This document shows positions 19,195-27,497 of a stretch of DNA of 64,000 nt, in pieces. Position numbers and translations under genes: made by a program. The DNA is taken from NCBI RefSeq assembly GCF_001641615.1, contig NZ_LRRU01000019.1, positions 482,464 to 546,463 on the forward strand, given 5' to 3'. This DNA is from Pseudoalteromonas gelatinilytica. GTDB taxonomy: Bacteria > Pseudomonadota > Gammaproteobacteria > Enterobacterales > Alteromonadaceae. Every line of letters begins with the position of its first letter. Position 1 is the first letter of the stretch. Below the pieces are notes generated by a model that made no database searches, was not told the DNA's origin, and worked only from the letters and a program-made list of their open reading frames with translations.

Positions 19195-20070
19195 CTAAAT
19201 TCTATAAAACCTCTCGCTTATCTCATCACATAACTTGGTTCGATAGATAATTGATGATTGCAGTAGCTCGACATCTTCAGGCGATAGGAGAGGGTGGCGG
19301 GTTTTCTTATCGAATCGCGTTGTCATTTCTTCGAATAATTGTTCATGAAGGCGCTTTATGTCGTCAAAAATTTGCTGCGACTGGGAGAATAAAAACACTT
19401 TGTTATAGTCGCCATTTTTTAGTGAGGCTATGTATTTTAAAAGAATGGCTTGTCGTGCTGTTTTGTTCTTAAAGGAGTGTTCGACTTCTATGGCCGCAAT
19501 TGAGCCATCTAATAAGCGAACTGCACCATCGACTGTTCGGGTGTCTGTGCTTGTATTGGCGCGTTTGAATTCGGGTTCAGTTATAAAGCTTTGCCACATT
19601 GGGGCGTAGGTGCCATCACTATGATAATTGTGAATGCCTCTTAGCATCACGAAGGCGTTAATTAGGTTATGCATTACGTTGTTATGGTTAAACTGTAAGG
19701 CGGGGTTGGTATTGGCTCTGAAGTAGACATCAATATTCATTATTTCTTCAGCGTACTTTGCAGCACTGTAGGTTGGAACATAGACGCGCCCATCGGGGCT
19801 ACGATGTGTTTTAACGAGCTTTAAAAAGCCATCGCTGGTGAGCCTATTTAAATGCTCCAAGGCTAATCGATGTGAGATACTATAAAGCCAACTCACAAGG
19901 CCTGGTGTGATGATAGTAAATCGAATGGCAATGAGGGTTGAGAGCCTCAGGCGATTGCTAAACTTTTGATGATTGTTTGCACCTTCATAGTAGCGCATAT
20001 CAATATCAAAATAGCGAGGGTAGGCGAGCTGAAGTTGGTTACTGGTATTGTTGTTTTGGATGTTTGTCAT
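19195..20070 (-). CDS. Replication-relaxation/MobC-like wHTH protein with nuclease-like fold
   Basis: 291 aa. Residues about 40-100 look like a winged helix (SISHRLALEHLNRLTSDGFLK, a typical recognition helix and wing start). Residues about 185-215 (TVDGAVRLLDGSIAAIEVEHS) fit a D-x(n)-ExE core of the PD-(D/E)XK-like fold seen in the replication-relaxation and MobC families of plasmids and integrative elements. In those families the protein helps strand opening at transfer or replication origins. The hairpin-rich stretch directly upstream (20100-20815) could be its DNA target. No strong Shine-Dalgarno is seen at this start. The family call is by motif pattern and is moderate. Confidence 0.6.
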   Translation of the reverse strand: MTNIQNNNTSNQLQLAYPRYFDIDMRYYEGANNHQKFSNRLRLSTLIAIRFTIITPGLVSWLYSISHRLALEHLNRLTSDGFLKLVKTHRSPDGRVYVPTYSAAKYAEEIMNIDVYFRANTNPALQFNHNNVMHNLINAFVMLRGIHNYHSDGTYAPMWQSFITEPEFKRANTSTDTRTVDGAVRLLDGSIAAIEVEHSFKNKTARQAILLKYIASLKNGDYNKVFLFSQSQQIFDDIKRLHEQLFEEMTTRFDKKTRHPLLSPEDVELLQSSIIYRTKLCDEISERFYRI

Positions 20071-20099
20071 GTTTAAAGACCTTGGTTGTTAGTTTGAAT

Positions 20100-20815
20100 C
20101 TTTAATTAACAACCTACCTTGCAAATTATCGCTTTTTAGCGATTATCTGCCGGTTTTCCTACCGGGATGCTTTGTACGCGTGCCCGGCAGAGTTGTCGCG
20201 ATGATTATCGCAACAACAGGCAGCTTTCAGCTGATGTCTTCACAACGTTGTTGTTCAAACATATGGATTAAAACGCCCGTCATCTCTGATGTTGCTCCGC
20301 AACGAGCTGACTCGACGAGCTACCGCTCTAGCGTATTAAGCCATAGCGCGAATGTACCGAGCTACGCTCTGTACTCACCGCCACAATGCCGCTTTATGAA
20401 CAGGCGATGGGTGCCCCATTCTCCGCCTTCATCATATCGCTTACTTTTCTATCGCAAAGGTGGTTCGCTTTTCAATTTGTACCAAATTTCAATCGAATTT
20501 CGCTATGGCGAAACATCATCGCGGTGAGTACAGACCAGCTGTACATTCGCGCTGCTCCATGTTTCTTCGGCTTCGCCTACGGCACATTACGCGACTTATT
20601 GGTCTCATTCTGAGACGCTTTTTATTGCCTAATTTCGTTCCGAATTAGGCTGGATTTGATGTCTTTCAGACGAAAAAGTAAGTCTACTTCGTAACAAAAC
20701 AAAGTAATATTTTCTGTGAATAGTGAGATAAATAGAAAAGAAGAAAGTGATAATCCAAACTGTTTGTTGCTGAGCTTCGCAGTCAAACAAGTTTGTTTTT
20801 TATCACAAAATCATT
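20100..20815. other. Hairpin-dense non-coding region, possible large structured RNA or transfer/replication origin
   Basis: About 700 nt with no convincing ORF and many perfect short inverted repeats. Examples: 20192-20217 (GTTGT and GCGAT arms), 20220-20232, 20291-20303, 20354-20374, 20528-20544 (GTACAG/CTGTAC), 20602-20616 (GTCTCA-TTC-TGAGAC), 20628-20651 (GCCTAATT/AATTAGGC) and 20661-20671. Several have TTC loops. It ends with a longer imperfect hairpin (20757-20803) followed by T6, which looks like a rho-independent terminator on the plus strand. The three overlapping ORFs here translate to low-complexity, shadow-like peptides. The flanks are a MobC-like gene and a small plus-strand gene pair. 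Confidence 0.5.
20757..20812 (+). terminator. Terminator-like hairpin with T-run
   Basis: CAAACTGTTTG pairs with CAAACAAGTTTG (one bulged base) around a GCTGAGCTTCGCAGT inner loop that can itself fold, and is followed by TTTTTT. It would end a transcript covering the hairpin-rich region before the small gene at 20856. Confidence 0.5.
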
Positions 20816-20855
20816 AACTTTTAAAGAGAACTCACCCACTCTAAGAGGTTAAAAA

Positions 20856-21056
20856 ATGACGACTACATCGATTAATCCTGCAACCGGTTTACCTATCAAT
20901 GATGCTGATAATGGCAATTGTGTTGATATCGGTGGCAACGTATTTGGCACAGATAACAGTGACTTTTCTGATACAACTAGCTGTGATTCTTTCTCTGTAT
21001 TTGATGATACTGATTGGGGGATAGATATTTCTTGCGGTGGAATAGATGAGTTTTAA
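20856..21056 (+). CDS. Small acidic protein, unknown
   Basis: 66 aa with a good AGAGG Shine-Dalgarno 8 nt upstream of the ATG. It opens with TTTSINPATGLP, is rich in Asp, Ser, Gly and Asn, and has four Cys (two in late TSCDSF and ISCGG). No membrane segment. I have an impression of similar SINPATGLP-type small proteins in accessory elements but cannot name a function. It overlaps the next ORF by 11 nt, so the two are almost certainly co-translated. Confidence 0.65.
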   Translation: MTTTSINPATGLPINDADNGNCVDIGGNVFGTDNSDFSDTTSCDSFSVFDDTDWGIDISCGGIDEF

Positions 21057-21291
21057 ACACTCATTTATCTATCGCAATCGTATAGAGATTGTTATCGCAC
21101 TGATTCTATTCAGTGGTGTTGGATTTACGTTTTATCAGCTTAAGACCACAGAAAATCTCGTTTGGTTAATCGTAATGAGCCTGTTTTGTACCAAATTTGT
21201 AATGGGTGCCACTGGCTACTATATCTATGCAGAAAAGCACACACCCAGCATGAAAAAGATGCTTGAGTATGTGTTACTAAGGTTTTACTAA
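21046..21291 (+). CDS. Small two-helix membrane protein
   Basis: 81 aa. Two hydrophobic segments are visible: residues about 12-30 (EIVIALILFSGVGFTF) and about 38-60 (VWLIVMSLFCTKFVMG). The start overlaps the upstream acidic gene by 11 nt, suggesting a two-protein unit of soluble acidic partner plus membrane partner. No family recognised. A hairpin terminator follows the stop. Confidence 0.6.
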   Translation: MSFKHSFIYRNRIEIVIALILFSGVGFTFYQLKTTENLVWLIVMSLFCTKFVMGATGYYIYAEKHTPSMKKMLEYVLLRFY

Positions 21292-21311
21292 CCTCCTATG
21301 TTTGTCCAGCA

Positions 21312-21333
21312 AAGCGCCTCTAAGGCGCTTTTA
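21312..21333 (+). terminator. Rho-independent terminator
   Basis: AAGCGCC-TCTAA-GGCGCTTTT stem-loop with T-run about 20 nt after the small membrane protein gene. Confidence 0.7.
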
Positions 21334-21361
21334 TCGTTTTATAAAAAGTCATATCAGAACT

Positions 21362-21388
21362 TAAAAAAGCGCCCACAGGGCGCTTAGA
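21362..21388 (-). terminator. Rho-independent terminator for the minus-strand small gene
   Basis: AAAAAAGCGCC-CACA-GGGCGCTT: read on the minus strand it is a GC hairpin ending in T6, directly after the stop of the gene at 21390-21617. Confidence 0.7.
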
Positions 21389-21389
21389 A

Positions 21390-21617
21390 TTAAAGGTATT
21401 TCTCTCGTAATTTTGATTCTATGAAACTTAAAATGTCAGCACATATGTATGCAAAAATAATGTACTCATAGCCTTCGATTAAGTTAGCAGACGCCAGTCT
21501 AGAAGTTTCGGGGTAATCAAGAACCCACAAAAATATCGCAAGTGAAATAAACAAATAAATACTATTCACACCGACTTGAACTAACCCAAGTACGAGCTCT
21601 AAACAAAATGTCTTCAC
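21390..21617 (-). CDS. Small membrane protein
   Basis: 75 aa from a GTG at 21617. An upstream ATG (21632) exists, but AGGAGA lies inside that extension exactly 7 nt before the GTG, so the GTG is the better start. Hydrophobic segments are about residues 4-28 (CLELVLGLVQVGVNSIYLF and ISLAIFLWVL) and about 48-62 (IIFAYICADIL). No family recognised. Confidence 0.6.
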   Translation of the reverse strand: MKTFCLELVLGLVQVGVNSIYLFISLAIFLWVLDYPETSRLASANLIEGYEYIIFAYICADILSFIESKLREKYL

Positions 21618-21742
21618 ACAGATTCTCCTCATTTGTACTGTGCAAATACGTATGTTTGTTAGGTGATAACTTATAGTTATTGATTAATTTTTTACAACGA
21701 AAAGTGAATGCATACTTAGAAAAAGACACGATCACATAGTAA

Positions 21743-22906
21743 TCAAGCAATCTGAATCATATTAAAATCTGTTGATGTGTTTTTACCAGAATCTTTCGAA
21801 TGGTAAAGAGCTTGGTCAGCTCGCTCTAAAACACACTCCCATGACTTGTCAGCTTTTGAACAAAGAGAATACCCAATGCTTACAGTTACTTTTAGACTGT
21901 CGCTTCCTGTATCTATTTCAGTACAACTTATTTTCTTCAAAATTCGATTGGACAAGTTTTCCATAAGGTTATTATCAGCGTTCTTGATGAGAATTAAAAA
22001 CTCTTCACCGCCTAGCCTGAAAGCATAATCACAAGCTCTTACATTACTTTTAGCCCGATCGCATACTTCCTTTATAACTGTGTCTCCAACTGAATGGCCA
22101 TACTTGTCATTTATGCTTTTAAAGTTATCTATGTCAATCAACATGAATCCGAGACAACTGTCGTTACGAAGACACTCACTTTTCATATTCTGTGAGATAC
22201 TATTTAGAACGGTTCTATTAAGCCAGCCGGTTAAATGGTCTGTTATTGCCAGTGCACGTAAATGGGCTTCTTTTTTCCAAAATGAAACAAATGCGAAACT
22301 TATAGTAAGCATAAAAAACAAACATACCAAAGCCAAAGTACCTGAAGTTTGAATAAATTCGCTACCGAATATTTCAAGTTTCTCACCAAAAGCAATTACA
22401 ACACCCCTAATAATTAATTGGAGGGTGAAAATGAATAACACGATCATCAATAAGATGAATGAATTTCTGTCCTCTTGCTTTCTATGCTTCCATAATGTGT
22501 AAAAGCTTAAAGAGTTTATAAAAATCAGGAATGGATAAAAAATTAAAAGCCGAAGGTTAACTGACTGTATAACAGCTGGAATTAGCTGAACCAAATAACT
22601 AATTGCAAGGACACTGGCAACCAACTTCCAATGCGAACGCTTGAGTGTAAGTTGGCTAACACCGCTGTAGATAGCAGTAAAGCCAGCCATATATAAGGCA
22701 TTAGGAGCTGCAGGAAATATGAGCTGGTGTGTTTCAAGGTAAGCAGAACAAATGGCTATAACGCCATAAATGCTAAATAAAATAGCCGCAATCATCCAAT
22801 CAAACAAATAACGTTCATTTCTGCTGACGTTATAAAGCAACATGCTAGTTATCATCATAATGATTGCGCAAGCTGCCGCTGCAGCCGTCATGCTTACTTG
22901 GTCCAT
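21743..22906 (-). CDS. Membrane-bound diguanylate cyclase (GGDEF)
   Basis: 387 aa with a strong GGAGG Shine-Dalgarno before the ATG. About six to seven N-terminal transmembrane helices (residues 1-215) precede a GGDEF domain with DHLTGWLNR opening, DIDNFKSINDKYGH and the active-site motif RLGGEEFLIL (about 297-306), so it should make cyclic di-GMP. No RxxD inhibitory site was found just before GGEEF (the region reads NVRACDYAFRLGG, where RACD could serve as RxxD). The membrane part is not one I can name. Flanking DNA is gene-poor, and the gene is not in an operon. Confidence 0.85.
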   Translation of the reverse strand: MDQVSMTAAAAACAIIMMITSMLLYNVSRNERYLFDWMIAAILFSIYGVIAICSAYLETHQLIFPAAPNALYMAGFTAIYSGVSQLTLKRSHWKLVASVLAISYLVQLIPAVIQSVNLRLLIFYPFLIFINSLSFYTLWKHRKQEDRNSFILLMIVLFIFTLQLIIRGVVIAFGEKLEIFGSEFIQTSGTLALVCLFFMLTISFAFVSFWKKEAHLRALAITDHLTGWLNRTVLNSISQNMKSECLRNDSCLGFMLIDIDNFKSINDKYGHSVGDTVIKEVCDRAKSNVRACDYAFRLGGEEFLILIKNADNNLMENLSNRILKKISCTEIDTGSDSLKVTVSIGYSLCSKADKSWECVLERADQALYHSKDSGKNTSTDFNMIQIA

Positions 22907-23636
22907 TTGAGCTATCCTCCTTTGTTCTTATTATTTTATATCATAATAATACAGTTTCTGTAATGTTTGAGGTGCGATTTTATAAACGGTGGTAGTTACT
23001 TCTAGCACATAATATATTGATTTATAGCGTTTCTTCCTTCGCAGTTGTTTTAAACCAAGAACTTCAATTCTTGCTTAAACTATAAACTCTGAAAGCAGTA
23101 AGTTTTGAATGTTGGTAGATTGTTTGTGATCGAGATTTATAATTATTGGTCTACTATTAGAAGACATACTGCTGGGTGAGGTCACCATCATTGATGGTGC
23201 TTTAGGAAGTCGAATAAATTGTCTGGTTGAGAGCAACCGTACGGGCTTTGAGGTGGAACATTTCTGCCCCATTACCATTTAACGCCATTACTCTATAGGT
23301 CGGCCCGGAGAAAACAACGAAAGTTGAACAAACAGAACTAGATAACTGCTGTTCACCTGCTGAATTCCTCTGCCTAGTGGCTTCTGTGCGTATGAAAATA
23401 TAGTTGCTTACCGAGATAAACTTAGGTGTAATGAATACATAATAAGCGCTGAGCAATGCAGGGAAAGCTTACTTAACACTAGGAAAGTGAGAGCCTCCAA
23501 AAAGCAAATTTCCATAGCATAAATAACACCAACTCTGACACACCGAGCAGGTAGCGACTCAGTCCAACAAGCGATTATGCAACACAAACTGCGTGTCGTA
23601 TAAATACTAAAATGTTATATTTCAAAGGAGAGTACA
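22907..23636. other. Gene-poor intergenic stretch
   Basis: About 730 nt without a supportable gene. A plus-strand frame at 23160-23283 reads plausibly as protein (EDILLGEVTIIDGALGS) but has no start or homologue that I recognise and is closed by a stop on both sides; it may be a decayed gene. The last 20 nt contain the AAAGGAG ribosome site of the next gene. Confidence 0.4.
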
Positions 23637-24221
23637 TTGCAAAATCAACCTATGAGTAGTGGCGACCAAAGTAAGCTGCTTATTTTTTCACTCTTATTCG
23701 CACCTTCGATAGTTCTTCTGGTCGGCGTTATTCCTGCCATATTTTTGGGCTTTGGCATATATATGATGAAGAAGAATCAAGACTTCTCCAGCATTGATAC
23801 CGCGGTCAAAAACTTTAAGGGGTTTACTTGGATAGCTTTCATTGGCTGCGCTCTGAGTTCTGTTTATTGGGGTATTAAGTATTTCACTCCTGAACAAAGC
23901 TGGTATTACGACGATGAGTTCTTTGGTTCGTTAACATTCGCTGGAATTTCTTTTGCTTATTTAATTATGATTCAGGTTTTATTTTATTCTCCGTTGAATA
24001 GACATAGAGAGTGGGTAGAGGTTAATGGGATATTTTCAACAAAACCCAAATCAGACAAGGCCTCAAAAAGTCACTCAGAGGTGGACATAATAAAAGGAGA
24101 AAAATTGAAGCAATACTCTGTTGCTGACGAATTAACAAAATGGGCTAACCTCAAAGAAAATGGTCATATCTCAGAAGAGGAGTTTCACGAGGCTAGAGCC
24201 AAGCTTTTGAAGCGAAATTGA
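23637..24221 (+). CDS. Membrane protein with C-terminal SHOCT domain
   Basis: 194 aa with a TTG start, supported by AAAGGAG at 23624-23630, 6 nt upstream. Three to four hydrophobic segments are seen: about 15-45 (LLIFSLLFAPSIVLLVGVIP, GFGIYMM), 63-80 (FTWIAFIGCALSSVYWG) and 100-120 (FAYLIMIQVLFY). The last 32 residues (SVADELTKWANLKENGHIS, then EEEFHEARAKLL) are a SHOCT motif, a short C-terminal helix pair common on bacterial membrane proteins and thought to mediate oligomerisation. It is 3 nt upstream of the HEPN-like gene. With the hairpin after that gene, the pair may be a mobile cassette. Confidence 0.75.
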   Translation: MQNQPMSSGDQSKLLIFSLLFAPSIVLLVGVIPAIFLGFGIYMMKKNQDFSSIDTAVKNFKGFTWIAFIGCALSSVYWGIKYFTPEQSWYYDDEFFGSLTFAGISFAYLIMIQVLFYSPLNRHREWVEVNGIFSTKPKSDKASKSHSEVDIIKGEKLKQYSVADELTKWANLKENGHISEEEFHEARAKLLKRN

Positions 24222-24224
24222 AAA

Positions 24225-24737
24225 ATGAATATTTACAACAAGCAATTCGAACTACGTGAAGAAACACCAGCTTATTGGCATAATAAGTCAAATGATCTTT
24301 TAGTCTCTGCTCGCACTCTATGGGAAGCAATGCAAAAAGAAAAAGCGTTAGTGATAAACTGCTGGTCAACGTACAAAATGTTAATGGGAATGTCCTTTGA
24401 ACTTCTTTTCAAGGCGCATTGCGTAGGCGCAGGTATTCGCTTCGGGGCTACCCATGACTTAGTGTCATTGGCAAAAACCGCAAACTTCACAATGTCCAAA
24501 GAAGAAAATGGAATTTTAAATGTTCTTTCGGAATATATTATTTGGGACGGAAGGTATCCGATCCCAAAGAGGTCACAGCATCTTGAAAATCATTGGAAAA
24601 GCCAAAACAAAGTGCTTAACGACAAGAAGAGTCTTGGCGGTTTAACGGTTCAAACCCCCAATGATAAATTAGATTTTGATAACTTACTTCCTATTTGGCG
24701 CAACTATTCAGAGCTTTACATGGATAGATACAATTGA
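24225..24737 (+). CDS. HEPN-domain-like protein with Rx4H motif
   Basis: 170 aa, all helical. The pattern of a buried SARTLWEAM helix, YKMLMGMSFELLFKAH helix, then R72-FGAT-H77 DLVSLAK and a closing IIWDGRYPIPKRS fits HEPN-fold proteins. R72/H77 matches the Rx4-6H active site of HEPN ribonucleases, so RNase activity is possible. HEPN proteins often act as toxins, usually with an antitoxin such as MNT; none is adjacent, unless the membrane SHOCT protein serves that role. It starts 3 nt after the SHOCT gene stop. Confidence 0.6.
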   Translation: MNIYNKQFELREETPAYWHNKSNDLLVSARTLWEAMQKEKALVINCWSTYKMLMGMSFELLFKAHCVGAGIRFGATHDLVSLAKTANFTMSKEENGILNVLSEYIIWDGRYPIPKRSQHLENHWKSQNKVLNDKKSLGGLTVQTPNDKLDFDNLLPIWRNYSELYMDRYN

Positions 24738-24815
24738 AGTATAACAGGTTGCTCCACACCGAAAAATTACTCGCTGTGCTCCTAATTTTTCGGTGAGCAA
24801 GGCGTTACAGAATAA
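24738..24815 (+). other. attC-like hairpin (or terminator) after the HEPN gene
   Basis: Nested inverted repeat: AAC with GTT at the outside, TTGCTC with GAGCAA, and a perfect 13-bp stem CACCGAAAAATTA with TAATTTTTCGGTG around a 13-nt loop. Outer bases TATAAC and GCGTTACA resemble integron attC R boxes, but do not fit the RYYYAAC/GTTRRRY consensus exactly. It could instead be a plain terminator, although no T-run follows. No integron integrase was seen in the window. Confidence 0.4.
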
Positions 24816-25426
24816 ATACTCTAACGTGTTTTTGTCCATAGACAAGTTATAAATATAGCTCGCCGTTAACCCAAAATGCGTTAATGTGAGCCTTGATGTG
24901 TATAGATTGAAAGGATGATTACGATTGTAGTTGCAATTCAGAGAGCTGCTTTGATATCAAACTCTTTTGATGAGAAATGACCTTTCATTAATATACTCTC
25001 ACTTTGATAGTTTCTTTACTAACCCTATTTTAAACTTTTAATGAGTGCAACAAGAGTTGAGAAATATTGTGTTGTTGTTCGGGTTGATATTAATAATTGT
25101 TTTTCATTAAGAGAATGTCTATTAGGGTACACAGTATAGCCATTCAGGCATATTATTGTCGAAATAGTGGAGAGATCAAATACTATGAAATGTCTTCTCT
25201 TCGGTTAAAACCACCGACATTGAGTTAATTTGAAATCATAGCTACCACAGATATATTTCAATTTTTCTTAAGATCTAGGATTTTTAAGCGCAGTGTCAAC
25301 TCTAATCGACATCTGTCCAAATATGAGCTAGAAGCAACGCCTTGCTTAACATCTTATGTGTCTGTTTGATCCTTCCTACAAGAGACCTTAATCAAAAGAT
25401 CTCATCTTATTAACTCAGAACGAACT
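24816..25426. other. AT-rich intergenic stretch
   Basis: About 610 nt with no supportable gene. It contains a 12-bp palindrome TTTGATATCAAA at 24950-24961 of unknown meaning. Nothing else recognised. Confidence 0.4.
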
Positions 25427-26995
25427 TTATATTCTTAAAGTGGTGCATTCTTTTTGAGTGAACGGGATTAAATGTTCGGGTAGTTTTATAGGTAATTCAG
25501 GTTCAATAATACGTTTACCTTTTTTAAATGCATCTAAACCTTGCAGAATAATAGCTTCATTAATTAAAAAATATTTATACGCCGTTTCTGCTCTTAAATC
25601 ATAAAGCTCATCGTTTTTATCGTAATGCTCTCCTGAACGGTCATGCTCTCTTCCTGTATGTCCAAGTATTAGTTTTGACTCAATTTGCGCATTGCTGAGT
25701 GAATAACCTTCTTCTTTCACTAGATATCTGACAACATTGGTTTTAGCGTGCTGTCTAAGTAAGGTAAAGCAAGGTCCAGCTGTACCTTTCACATAAAGGT
25801 CTTCCAGAGATGATTTATAGATGTCATTAGGGCAAATCAACATGAAGTATTCCCTTAAAGAATTATACGGCATCGCTTTAGTACAGTCTTTAAAGCTGAA
25901 AAATAAGTACTCATTAGGCTTATCAGGATGTAGTGATAACTGATTTTTGATTATTTTTGTCATTTGCAGAGTTAACTTTATTTTGAATTGTCCTTTGTTC
26001 TTCATGGCTCCTTCTTTGGTCATTGTGGATTTTGGATAAGTTATATATTTAGGGTTCTTTAAGTTATCTAGATAGCTTGTTTTTAATTCAATTATGTTAA
26101 CTGGCCTAACAGCTGTGAAAGCCATTAAAAGTACAGCGTTCTTTTTTTGGGTGTTGGGCTCCTCTTCTAATCTATACATGAGCTTTGAAATACCCTCGCC
26201 ATCGGTATACCCATTAAAAGTAGACTTGATAGGTGCTGGAATATAGCTAGTACGAATTTCGTTGATAGATTTATTTTTAAGATTTAGCTTTTCTGAAGCA
26301 AAAGCAAATAATGATTTAACTCTATTAGAAACATCATATGTATAATTTGCTTTCTTTTCTTCATATAGTTTGTCAAAAGCAGACTTTATTTCTTCTTGGC
26401 TTATATCTAAGAACTTTGCAGAACTGCCAATTACATTCACAAAGGCATTTATTTGTGATGAATATGTTTTGATAGTTTTTTTAGAAATGACTCTTTTATC
26501 ATTTTCATGTTTCATTGAGAGGCTTTCAATGAATTTTTCAGCAACTTCTCCAAGCGTTTGACCAGACAGTTGATTATCAAAAATGATGGCGCTAAGAGTT
26601 GCAGCTTCAGCGACTGTCATTGTTTTATTGTTACCCAATAAAGGCTTTTTTAACTTTCGATGGCCAGGGTAGTATGCAAAAAATTGTACGATTCCATTTA
26701 AGTTAAAAATGAACCTTAATTTGCTTTTGCTACAATATTTAGATTTCCTATAATCTTTTTTGGGTTGGCCTGGTTCTGGTTCCGGGTATTTAATTGATAC
26801 AGCGTATTCAGATAATATTAAAATATCTTTATCACTATATGGTGGTTTAATACTGTCGAATTTCGACTTGCTAATACACTCACTTTCACTTTGCTTCTCA
26901 GACTCATTTTCACTTGTTATCTTAGATAGGTTTCTAATTTTATCTAATATTCTGCTTATATTATTTTTCTTAAACTTCTTGTTGTTTTTTTTCAT
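25427..26995 (-). CDS. Tyrosine recombinase/integrase
   Basis: 522 aa. A Lys/Asn/Ser-rich N-terminus leads to an arm-type region, a core-binding segment (about 150-250) and the catalytic domain. Catalytic Arg I is in FTAVRPVNIIEL (Arg297), box II is reduced to LLRQHAKTN, then LILGHTG and the likely nucleophile Tyr in EHYDKNDELYD (about 458). The His of the canonical HxxR is replaced. It is a paralogue of the 552-aa recombinase at 27498-29156 in layout, with the shared pattern YDKxxELY. Paired recombinases of this kind mark integrative islands. They probably integrate or excise the island that ends near 29.2 kb. Confidence 0.75.
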   Translation of the reverse strand: MKKNNKKFKKNNISRILDKIRNLSKITSENESEKQSESECISKSKFDSIKPPYSDKDILILSEYAVSIKYPEPEPGQPKKDYRKSKYCSKSKLRFIFNLNGIVQFFAYYPGHRKLKKPLLGNNKTMTVAEAATLSAIIFDNQLSGQTLGEVAEKFIESLSMKHENDKRVISKKTIKTYSSQINAFVNVIGSSAKFLDISQEEIKSAFDKLYEEKKANYTYDVSNRVKSLFAFASEKLNLKNKSINEIRTSYIPAPIKSTFNGYTDGEGISKLMYRLEEEPNTQKKNAVLLMAFTAVRPVNIIELKTSYLDNLKNPKYITYPKSTMTKEGAMKNKGQFKIKLTLQMTKIIKNQLSLHPDKPNEYLFFSFKDCTKAMPYNSLREYFMLICPNDIYKSSLEDLYVKGTAGPCFTLLRQHAKTNVVRYLVKEEGYSLSNAQIESKLILGHTGREHDRSGEHYDKNDELYDLRAETAYKYFLINEAIILQGLDAFKKGKRIIEPELPIKLPEHLIPFTQKECTTLRI

Positions 26996-27497
26996 ATTTT
27001 ATTAAGTCTTTATTACTTCATCTGGGATGAATTAACGTTGTCGCTTTTTTATTATGTTGAATGAGTTTTTTGATTGCTGCAAGAGGGGGAAGCCTTGCCA
27101 GCTATGGCTTTAAGCCTATGACTACTAAGATCATTTTGGTGGTGAAATTAAATGGCTTTGTTTAAGCTACTGATAAGTCGTTTATAAGCTTATTATCAAA
27201 TCTGAGCTTTTTGGTGGTGTATTAGTATGTTTTGGGTACTAAACTTTTTTAAATTTTTTTTAATAAAATTTTTTAACGATTTTTGTGTACTTTTTATAAA
27301 TTCTTTGTAAGTTCATCAAAATTCAATACTTTTCTTCGTTCTACCGTTAAATTTATTTTTGCCAATACTATTTATTATTTTTGAGCGAAAAGTGTTCATC
27401 ATCTTTGCTGTTGTACGAAAAATGACCCGGCTTTACGCTAAGTCATTATTTAGTTTCTATATGCTCTTTCAGTATACTTTTCGGATGAGTATTTAGC
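26996..27497. other. AT-rich spacer between the two recombinase genes
   Basis: About 500 nt, extremely A/T-rich with T- and A-tracts at 27246-27300. No ORF, RNA or clear repeat is seen. It probably holds the promoter of the 522-aa recombinase. Confidence 0.4.

Noticed and set aside
20180..20648. Three overlapping ORFs of 62-115 aa in the hairpin-rich region
   Set aside because: They overlap one another in different frames, have no ribosome sites and read as translated stem-loops; they are not reported as genes.
23075..23456. Short frames in the gap before the SHOCT gene
   Set aside because: One plus-strand frame looks protein-like but has no start codon and is short; kept only as a comment in the intergenic entry.
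24950..24961. TTTGATATCAAA palindrome as an FNR box
   Set aside because: The half-sites are not spaced by four bases as FNR needs.
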